Below, in pieces: positions 1 through 6,027 of a stretch of 6,430 nt of DNA. The stretch spans positions 1-6,430 of the forward strand of contig JAEEII010000209.1 in assembly GCA_016281295.1 (NCBI GenBank). The letters are read 5' to 3'. A program made the translations under genes and the position numbers. Under the pieces are notes generated by a model. That model made no database searches, was not told the origin of the DNA, and saw only the letters and a program-made list of their open reading frames with translations. Origin of the DNA: Bacteroidales bacterium. Its GTDB lineage: Bacteria > Bacteroidota > Bacteroidia > Bacteroidales > F082. The first letter of the stretch is position 1, and every line of letters starts with the position of its first letter.

Positions 1-177
1 GAGGGTTTTGTACATCTCCATGGCTTGTTGGGCGATAGGACGGCCTTCTGCGGTCTTGCCGTTATTGACCAGTTCGCGGCCTAGGTTATAGAGACTGTCG
101 GCCTGGTGCTGGGTTTGGGCGGTTGCTGTGAGGGCAGCGAGGACCAGGATGAAGATGAGGGTAAGGCTTTTTTTCAT
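1..177 (-). CDS. Secreted protein, N-terminal fragment (possible TPR protein), runs off the window
   Basis: The frame opens at an ATG (complement of 175-177) and stays open for 59 codons to the window edge, so the C-terminus is missing. Residues 1-20 form a clear signal peptide: Lys-Lys after Met, a hydrophobic core, and Ala-Thr-Ala before Gln21, so the product is probably exported. The mature part begins with an amphipathic helical stretch (QADSLYNLGRELVNNGKTAEG, roughly residues 25-45) of the kind that opens tetratricopeptide repeats. In Bacteroidota such N-termini often belong to TPR proteins, some ending in CHAT protease domains, but nothing here shows which. The signal peptide resembles those of the caspase genes at 233-1711 and 4070-6010. 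The start lies 55 bases after the previous stop, consistent with co-transcription. The coding call is fairly secure; the TPR assignment is tentative. Confidence 0.75.
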   Translation of the reverse strand, partial: MKKSLTLIFILVLAALTATAQTQHQADSLYNLGRELVNNGKTAEGRPIAQQAMEMYKTL

Positions 178-232
178 TTTTTTTGTTTGTTATTTGCAGA
201 AAACCATCCGTCACATGAGGAAGGCAAAAAAT

Positions 233-1711
233 CTACTTCACAGGATGGGCAAGACGGATAGAACGACCATACCACAACGCATCATAGTCATCTGTGTAAA
301 GACTGTCGTCGTCGAAATCCACGTAATAGGCTCGGCCGCTACTGTCATACGTGGCTGCCCAATAGCCTCCGTAAAGGTGTACATCAATTGCTGTAGTACG
401 GCATCGACGACCAGCGGCGGGCAAAAAGACTGCTCCAGTAGGTGAGAAGATTGCGTTCCATTGGGAGGCATTAATCGTATTGCTTCCGAATTCAGCATCG
501 CTTTCATTTGGATTATATAAGTTAAAAGTCGAACTATTCCAATCATCAGGTAGCAGTATTACTCCATTCACGCCGTTTACCGTAGCTTTGACATAACGGA
601 TGCCAGAGGTGGTGTTGCGTTTTGTAAACACATAGTCCCATTCGTCCACGTCTAGAGTGTACCACTCATCATCAAAGTTGCTGCCTCGCTCCATGAAAGG
701 CATATAGTCCAACGTGCGTGTGGAAATCTCAGTTGGGTTATATCCTCCCCAACCAAAGAGGTCTATCCATCCATTGTATGATGATGAAATGTTTTCGTTG
801 GCCTCGCCTATCACGTCCCACGGGTTGGGTGCGATGCGCCATGAGTTTGAGTATGCGTTGTATTGAAGATTGCCACTGGCGAAGCGAACTTTTCTTCGCT
901 GGGTTACGGAAAAAGTTCCTTTAATGGAAGGATGGTCGGTGGGCGGTTGTGGATTTGTTTTCGTCTCTTTCTTATTAAAGCAAAAATCGCCCTTTAGCGA
1001 AGAATAGTTCGTCCAAGGTATCTGAGTTTCATGAGAGATTTTTTCCACTTGGTTTGAGATTGTGTTGAAAAAATCAAGTATCAATAGGTTGGGTTGATCC
1101 AAAGCATTGAGAAAAGCCGTTGTGTATGGACTATTGCGTCCGTCACCGTCATCGGCAGTTTTGCCTTTTGCTGTGGCAAATGAAATTAAAGTGCCTTTGC
1201 TGGCGTCTATGCCTGATAATCCTTTTGAGAACCCCTTGCTTCTTTCAAACGGGTTGTCGCGACATGCATCAAGACAAACCACCTTCATAGGGCATCCTGA
1301 TTCATCTAAAAGGTCAAGCAAATAATTGATGGACGAGCATCTGGCCCGGATAGATGCTTCGGTGGTCAGTTCGGCATCCACTGGAACCAAATAGTTTTCG
1401 CCTCTTGATTGCAGCCCATGGCCAGAATAATAGAACAAAGCCACATCGTAGTTCTTCGCCTTTTGGCCAAAAGCATCGATGGCATCGTCCATCTCAAGCA
1501 TAGAGGCGTTCAGCACTGTTGTCACATCAAACCCCAAGGTTTTGAGTTTGTTGGATACATCGTTGGCATCGTTGACGGGATTGCGTAACGTATTGCCTTT
1601 GCCAACATATTCGGCGTTGCCTATCACCAAAGCGAGACGTTTTTCAGTTCGGGTGAAGGCAGTTATGGCTGAGAGGGCCATCAGGAGGATGAGGGTGAGG
1701 CGTTTTTTCAT
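233..1711 (-). CDS. Secreted caspase-like protease (peptidase C14) with C-terminal lectin-like Bacteroidota paralogous domain
   Basis: A 492-residue protein with three parts. Residues 1 to about 21 are a signal peptide (MKKR then a hydrophobic stretch), although the cleavage site lacks the clear Ala-x-Ala seen in its paralogues. Residues about 23-246 are a caspase/metacaspase-like domain: first strand RLALVIGN, catalytic His98 in YYSGHG, substrate-pocket strand NYLVPVDA, catalytic Cys150 in LDACRDNPF, and the closing GDFCFN motif. The family hydrolyses peptide bonds; bacterial and metacaspase members usually cut after Arg or Lys, but specificity cannot be read here. A Pro/Thr/Lys linker (about 247-262) leads to residues about 265-489, beginning VRFASGNLQY and continuing with WDVIG, GWIDLFGWGGYNP, ILLPDDW and a final SIRLAHP. 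This resembles the repetitive Bacteroidota/Fibrobacter 'major paralogous' domain, thought to have a C-type-lectin-like fold. Its last 45 residues are very rich in Tyr, Asp and Ser. Compared with its paralogues it lacks about four residues after DNPFERS, where they have WHR. It starts 93 bases after the FGE-like gene, the largest gap in the cluster. Confidence 0.93.
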   Translation of the reverse strand: MKKRLTLILLMALSAITAFTRTEKRLALVIGNAEYVGKGNTLRNPVNDANDVSNKLKTLGFDVTTVLNASMLEMDDAIDAFGQKAKNYDVALFYYSGHGLQSRGENYLVPVDAELTTEASIRARCSSINYLLDLLDESGCPMKVVCLDACRDNPFERSKGFSKGLSGIDASKGTLISFATAKGKTADDGDGRNSPYTTAFLNALDQPNLLILDFFNTISNQVEKISHETQIPWTNYSSLKGDFCFNKKETKTNPQPPTDHPSIKGTFSVTQRRKVRFASGNLQYNAYSNSWRIAPNPWDVIGEANENISSSYNGWIDLFGWGGYNPTEISTRTLDYMPFMERGSNFDDEWYTLDVDEWDYVFTKRNTTSGIRYVKATVNGVNGVILLPDDWNSSTFNLYNPNESDAEFGSNTINASQWNAIFSPTGAVFLPAAGRRCRTTAIDVHLYGGYWAATYDSSGRAYYVDFDDDSLYTDDYDALWYGRSIRLAHPVK

Positions 1712-1804
1712 GGTGGTTTGTTGTTTTGTTTGTCGGTTAAGAGCGTGGACTCACGTCGCCTACTTATTGGCTGTCGCCCAATGAGTTTTTCGGAAAATCG
1801 GCTA
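1712..1804. other. 93-base intergenic gap, the longest in the cluster
   Basis: This is the only gap in the cluster long enough to hold a promoter or terminator easily. I found no convincing Bacteroidota promoter (TTTG at -33 with TAnnTTTG at -7) on the minus strand. A short inverted repeat, ATTGG (1766-1770) and CCAAT (1778-1782) around a seven-base loop, is too weak to call a terminator, and on the minus strand it is not followed by a T-run. Just before the downstream start the transcript reads ACAAACAAAACAACAAACC, an A/C-rich leader without a Shine-Dalgarno sequence, as is usual in this phylum. Confidence 0.4.
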
Positions 1805-2716
1805 TTATTCTGCTGAAAGAACTAACCGCAGACCTAGGTGGTGAATAAGATGAGCGAAGAATTCAGTCCATCTGTGGTTGGCTTCAGTAAAATCGCGACG
1901 GGTGTTCTCGTATACTGTTTCATCTTCAAAGCCTTCTGGAGCGCAACTTCCACCTCTTACCACTTTATCGTCTAATTCATCTGGAAGATCAGGTAGATTG
2001 AATACTTGAAAATTATATCTGAGTACAAATTGGTCGTCTGATTCATGCGAGGGTCCCTTAGGGTTGTTTTGAGGACTTTCTTCATAATAATCTGAATCGT
2101 ACCAATCGTTGCACCATTCGGCAACATTGCCTGTCATATCGTACAAACCTAGTTCGTTGGGTTTTTTCTGTTTTACGGGATGGGTTTGTCCTCTGGTCTC
2201 TGGTGTGATCCATGCGACTTCGCGCAAGTTGTTGCTTCCGGAATATTTGTAGCCTTTGGATTTTTTGCCTCCTCGGGCGGCATATTCCCATTCGGCTTCG
2301 GTGGGGAGTCTGAATTTTTTGCCTGTTTTTGCATTTAATAAGTCAAGGAAAAATTGACAATCTTCCCAACTTAAATAATAGGCAGGGTACTCGTTACCAG
2401 TGCCGAACATCGGGAGCCTACTATCAAGGTAATTGTTTCTGAATTCTGTTAATGACATGTCGGTAACGGCTTTAAACAACGCCTGTGTAACCTCTGTCTC
2501 TGCTATATAATAGCTGCTAAGGGTCACTTTGTGGATGGGTTGTTCATCATCATAATCAGAGTTGTTGGAACCCATGTTAAAAGTACCGCCTTCGACGTAT
2601 TTCATCGTGAATGATACTCCATTGACTGTAAATGTCAGGTCTTTTTTTTGCGCTTGAAGGCATGTCATTGATCCGACAATGAAAAACATGCTTGTTAAAA
2701 GGATTGTTTTTTTCAT
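1805..2716 (-). CDS. Secreted stand-alone FGE-sulfatase-like (C-type-lectin-fold) protein, probably non-catalytic
   Basis: A 303-residue protein. Residues 1-22 are a signal peptide (MKKTILL..., cleavage probably after Leu-Gln-Ala). The rest is one formylglycine-generating-enzyme-like domain: EGGTFNMGS (42-50), EQPIHKVTLSSYYIAETEVT (58-77), LSWEDCQFFLDLLN (115-128), FRLPTEAEWEYAARGG (135-150), YSGSNNL (158-164), NELGLYDMTGNVAEWCNDWY (187-206), VVRGGSC (252-258) and GLRLVLS (295-301). True FGE oxidises a sulfatase Cys to formylglycine using a Cys pair just after the RGGS motif. Here the only Cys in that region sits inside the motif (Cys258) and the pair is absent, so catalysis as a sulfatase activator is unlikely; a binding role is more plausible. 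No sulfatase gene is visible nearby. About 25 extra residues (roughly 224-250) lie between the GP turn and VVRGGS compared with the fused domain in the 4070-6010 gene. It starts 11 bases after the caspase-Sel1 stop, so co-expression is likely. Confidence 0.93.
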   Translation of the reverse strand: MKKTILLTSMFFIVGSMTCLQAQKKDLTFTVNGVSFTMKYVEGGTFNMGSNNSDYDDEQPIHKVTLSSYYIAETEVTQALFKAVTDMSLTEFRNNYLDSRLPMFGTGNEYPAYYLSWEDCQFFLDLLNAKTGKKFRLPTEAEWEYAARGGKKSKGYKYSGSNNLREVAWITPETRGQTHPVKQKKPNELGLYDMTGNVAEWCNDWYDSDYYEESPQNNPKGPSHESDDQFVLRYNFQVFNLPDLPDELDDKVVRGGSCAPEGFEDETVYENTRRDFTEANHRWTEFFAHLIHHLGLRLVLSAE

Positions 2717-2727
2717 TTTTGTGATAT

Positions 2728-4047
2728 TTAGTGTTCTTTATATAGTCTCAGCCATGCTTCGTAGGCTTTTTTGTTTCCGTTTTTTGCGGATTCGTGGTAC
2801 CAATAGATAGCTCCATTAATATCTGGTTTACTGAACCCAAATCCATATTCGTACATGTATCCAAGGTCATGTTGTGCAACGTTGTCATTTGCACTGGCAG
2901 CTTCGTTCAACCATTTTACGGTTTCTTCGTAGTTTTGTTCGGTTCCATATCCGTGAAAATACATGAAAGCCAGTTCTTTTTGGGCATTGACATGACCCAT
3001 GTTGCCTGCTTTCAGAAGATAGGGAAGGGCGTTTTCGTACTCGTCTCTATCCATGAACTCCTTGCCTAATTCATAAAGGTGTTCCCTTTCAACACGTTTT
3101 TCTTCTAGTTCTCTGGCCATTCTTTCTAATTCGCTTTCGTCTAAGTAGTTTCTTTCTTGGTCGTAACCTGCAGGGGGAGAACTAACTGTTTCCAAGGCTT
3201 CAGTCTCACTTCTCTGTCGTTCCAATGCTTGGGTTGGCGCAGGATATGGGGGCGTGGAAGACGTGTTGACGTTTTGGGTATTAAAGCAAAAGTTTCCATT
3301 GATGGCACTGCTTGTCATCCACGGTGTTTGCTTGTTTTTTGTGTCGGCTTGTACGGTTGTACCTACTTCATTGAAAAAGTTCAATATTGTTAGTCCTGGA
3401 GTGTCCAATGTTTTCAGAAAAGCCTTTGTGAAAGGACTGTTTCTCCCTGTTCCGTCGTTGGCGGTTCGACCTGGTGCTGTGGCATACGATATTACTGTGC
3501 CCATGGTCGCATTGACATATGAAAGACCTGATGATTCCGTGGACCTATGCCAACTGCGTGTAAAAGGGTCGTTTCGGCAGGCATCCAAGACAACGATTTT
3601 CAAGGGACATTCCGATTCTTCCAATTTGGAGAGCAGGTGGTTGACATCGGTACATTTGTATTTTACGTCGGCTTCCGACTTCAGCTCGGCATCAACAGGC
3701 ACCAAATAATTGTTGCCTTTCGATTGCAGTCCGTGTCCTGAATAGTAGAATATGGACACGTCATATTCCTTGGCTTTCGTGGCAAAAGCCTCAATGGATT
3801 CGTCCAACTGAAGATGATCTCCATCAATTAATGTTGTCACATCGAATCCCAACTCCTTCAACTTTGTCGACACGTCGGTGGCATCGTTTGCGGGATTGCT
3901 TAGTGTGTTGCCTTTGCCAAGATATTCTGCGTTGCCCACCACAAGAGCGAGGCGCTTTTCGTTTTGGGTGTGGCCCAATTGTGCGAGCAAAAGCAAGAAG
4001 ATAATCAGTGTTGTTTTAATAGGTGTGTTGTTGCTCATTGAAAACAT
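2728..4047 (-). CDS. Secreted caspase-like protease (peptidase C14) with C-terminal Sel1/TPR repeats
   Basis: A 439-residue protein if it starts at the first ATG. A second in-frame ATG (complement of 4036-4038) gives 436 residues, and no ribosome-binding site decides between them. Residues about 10-28 are a hydrophobic signal segment ending near GHTQ. The caspase-like domain spans about 31-256: KRLALVVGN, catalytic His105 in YYSGHG, NYLVPVDA, catalytic Cys157 in LDACRNDPF, and the closing GNFCFN. A Pro/Ser/Thr-rich linker (about 257-295) is followed by a strongly charged Glu/Arg helix (about 300-325), possibly a coiled coil, and then Sel1-like repeats (about 325-436) with the signatures AQKELAFMYFHGYGTEQNY and AQHDLGYMYEYGFG. 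Sel1 repeats are helical scaffolds for protein-protein contact. It is closest in layout to the neighbour at 4070-6010 but stops where that protein continues into an FGE-like domain; the next gene, 11 bases on, encodes such a domain separately. Confidence 0.94.
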   Translation of the reverse strand: MFSMSNNTPIKTTLIIFLLLLAQLGHTQNEKRLALVVGNAEYLGKGNTLSNPANDATDVSTKLKELGFDVTTLIDGDHLQLDESIEAFATKAKEYDVSIFYYSGHGLQSKGNNYLVPVDAELKSEADVKYKCTDVNHLLSKLEESECPLKIVVLDACRNDPFTRSWHRSTESSGLSYVNATMGTVISYATAPGRTANDGTGRNSPFTKAFLKTLDTPGLTILNFFNEVGTTVQADTKNKQTPWMTSSAINGNFCFNTQNVNTSSTPPYPAPTQALERQRSETEALETVSSPPAGYDQERNYLDESELERMARELEEKRVEREHLYELGKEFMDRDEYENALPYLLKAGNMGHVNAQKELAFMYFHGYGTEQNYEETVKWLNEAASANDNVAQHDLGYMYEYGFGFSKPDINGAIYWYHESAKNGNKKAYEAWLRLYKEH

Positions 4048-4069
4048 GGTTTGAGTAGGTGAAAGAATG

Positions 4070-6010
4070 TTATTCGGTTAGGACAAGACGGAAACCTAAG
4101 GGTGCTATGGGGTTATAGGTAGAACGATATGTAACGCGACAATGACTGGGCATACTTGAATAATCGCCTCCGCGTGCAATACGTAATGTGCCGCTATCAG
4201 GTCCTGTGGGATTGACTTGTGTGGCTTCACTGTATTTCCCATACCAATCGCTACACCATTCCAAAACATTGCCTGTCATGTCGTAGATTCCAAGTTCATT
4301 GGCCGCAGCTTGCTTGACATCCTCGATTTGTCCGTTGACATCTGGATAGACACCAATGATGAATTCGGAATAGTGTAGCGTAACATCGCTAAGATTGTTG
4401 CTTCCAGAATAAATATAGCCGTGGCTGTTCTTTCCGCCTTTTGCGGCATATTCCCATTCAGCTTCTGTCGGCAGACGGAAATGTCTTGAGGTGAGCTGAT
4501 TTAATTTCTGAATGAAAGTCAAGGCTTCGTCGTAGGTTATTCTATTGACTGGATGGTCGTTACTTTCGAGATGAGTCCCCATGACGGCATTCCATAACGA
4601 CACGGTGACTTCGGTTTCGCCGATGTAGTAGTTGTTCAATACTACGGTGTGTATTGGTTTTTCATCGCCAAGAGCGTCTCTGTCATAGTTGTTCCATTCG
4701 GAATTGTCGCTTTGTGCTCCCATCAAAAAAGTCCCTCCTTCAACAAAAATCATTGTAAATGAAGCTCCTTTGACTTTAAATTCTAAATTGGTATGTTGTG
4801 CCGATGGCGTGTTGATGAAGTCGTATAGACGCATCCAGCTGTCGGATGCGGGTTTGTATCCTTGTAGCGATGATTGATGATACCATCCGAGAGATGTTTC
4901 GACATTGGGCTTTACCCCATAACCGTACTCATACATTCGCCCCATGTTGAACTGTGCGACGGAGTTGCCAGCATTGGCGGCTTGTAAATAATAGCTGACG
5001 GCGGAATGGTAGTTTTGATCGACCCCCAATCCTTCGAAATACAAGTCGCCAAGGGTGTTCTGCGCTTCGTCGTTGCCTAGGTTCGCAGCTTCTTTCAAAT
5101 GAGGGATTGCCTTCCCGTAGTCTCCTTCCCTGATGTAATTCATCGCGATGTCGTAATTGTTCTGGGCTTCTCTCAGAAGTCGGTCGATTTGTTCTTTTTG
5201 TTCTGGTACGCTAATGTTTGTTTGACTGGATTTCGGGTTTTTGGTGGTCGGGGTATTCCCTTTGTTGAAGCAAAAATCGCCTGTGATGGCACTATTGGTA
5301 GTCCATGGAATCTGCACTTCATTTGTGGCGGTTTGTACGGCTGTGCTTATCTTGTTGAAAAAACTGAGCAGTGTTAGGCCGGGGATGTCTAAAGTATTTA
5401 TGAATGCGGTGGCATAGGGACTGTTTCTTCCATTTCCATCTTCGGCTACGCTGCCTGGACTGGTGGCGTAGGAAATTAATGTGCCTTTGGGTGCGTTAAT
5501 GAAGGATAATCCACTTGACCCTGCTGCCCTATGCCAACTTCGCTCAAAAGGATTGTCTCGACATGCGTCTAAGACGATGATTTTCATGGGACATTCTGAC
5601 TCGTCCAATTTGTCGAGTACATAGTTGACGTTGGTGCATCGGTATTTTATATCGGCTTCAGAACGCAGAACGGCATCTACAGGAATCAAAAAGTTGTCTC
5701 CATTAGATTGAATTCCATGGCCTGCATAATAGAACAAGGCTATGTCGTAGTCTTTGGCCTTTTTGCCGAAGTTGTCTATGACATCATCCATCTGAAGTAG
5801 GCTTCCGTTAAGGAGGGTGATTACTTCAAAGTCCATGTCTTTGAGTTTCGCTGAAATGTCAAGGGCATCGTTAGCAGGATTGCGCAAGGTATTGCCTTTG
5901 CCTTCATATTTTGAGTTACCAATCACAAGGGCAATGCATTTCTCGTTTTGGGCATAGCAGGTGATGGTAGCGAGGACCATCAGAAGGATAAAGGTGAGGT
6001 GTTTTTTCAT
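4070..6010 (-). CDS. Secreted caspase-like protease - Sel1/TPR - FGE-sulfatase-like fusion protein
   Basis: A 646-residue, three-module protein. Residues 1-20 are a signal peptide (MKKHLTFILL... ending Cys-Tyr-Ala before Gln21). The caspase-like domain (about 23-249) has catalytic His98 in YYAGHG, NFLIPVDA, catalytic Cys150 in LDACRDNPF and the closing GDFCFN. A Lys/Thr/Ser linker (about 250-270) leads to a helical TPR/Sel1 region (about 272-396) with AQNTLGDLYFEGLGVDQNY and AQFNMGRMYEYGYGV. Residues about 408-646 form an FGE-like domain: VEGGTFLMGAQ (423-433), EKPIHTVVLNNYYIGETEVT (450-469), FRLPTEAEWEYAAKGG (511-526), YSGSNNL (534-540), NELGIYDMTGNVLEWCSDWY (571-590), RGGDY (613-617) and GFRLVL (639-644). 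Of the FGE catalytic Cys pair, the first position is Ser619 and only the second (Cys624) remains, so formylglycine synthesis is doubtful and a ligand-binding or structural role is likelier. It begins 17 bases after the upstream stop, in a leader reading ACAAACCCATCCCATC before the ATG. Confidence 0.95.
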   Translation of the reverse strand: MKKHLTFILLMVLATITCYAQNEKCIALVIGNSKYEGKGNTLRNPANDALDISAKLKDMDFEVITLLNGSLLQMDDVIDNFGKKAKDYDIALFYYAGHGIQSNGDNFLIPVDAVLRSEADIKYRCTNVNYVLDKLDESECPMKIIVLDACRDNPFERSWHRAAGSSGLSFINAPKGTLISYATSPGSVAEDGNGRNSPYATAFINTLDIPGLTLLSFFNKISTAVQTATNEVQIPWTTNSAITGDFCFNKGNTPTTKNPKSSQTNISVPEQKEQIDRLLREAQNNYDIAMNYIREGDYGKAIPHLKEAANLGNDEAQNTLGDLYFEGLGVDQNYHSAVSYYLQAANAGNSVAQFNMGRMYEYGYGVKPNVETSLGWYHQSSLQGYKPASDSWMRLYDFINTPSAQHTNLEFKVKGASFTMIFVEGGTFLMGAQSDNSEWNNYDRDALGDEKPIHTVVLNNYYIGETEVTVSLWNAVMGTHLESNDHPVNRITYDEALTFIQKLNQLTSRHFRLPTEAEWEYAAKGGKNSHGYIYSGSNNLSDVTLHYSEFIIGVYPDVNGQIEDVKQAAANELGIYDMTGNVLEWCSDWYGKYSEATQVNPTGPDSGTLRIARGGDYSSMPSHCRVTYRSTYNPIAPLGFRLVLTE

Positions 6011-6027
6011 GATGGGATGGGTTTGTC

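Noticed and set aside
128..445. Plus-strand open frame of about 105 codons
   Set aside because: It is antisense to the secreted-protein start and the caspase C-terminus, has no recognisable domain, and its composition is what the opposite strand of real coding sequence gives.
1766..1782. Inverted repeat ATTGG...CCAAT in the 93-base gap as a possible terminator
   Set aside because: The stem is only five base pairs and, on the minus strand where the genes lie, no T-run follows it. The T-run next to it would serve only plus-strand transcription, where no gene was found.
3254..3709. Plus-strand open frame of about 151 codons
   Set aside because: It lies entirely inside the caspase-Sel1 gene on the opposite strand, whose domain content is unambiguous. 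No homology or leader supports it.
2728..4047. Caspase-Sel1 gene as a truncated or frameshifted version of the three-module gene
   Set aside because: It ends cleanly after the last Sel1 helix, and the following FGE gene has its own start codon and signal peptide, so both look like intact genes.
1805..6010. FGE-like domains as sulfatase-maturing enzymes
   Set aside because: The catalytic Cys pair is incomplete or absent in both copies and no sulfatase gene is visible, so an enzymatic sulfatase-activation role was not assigned.
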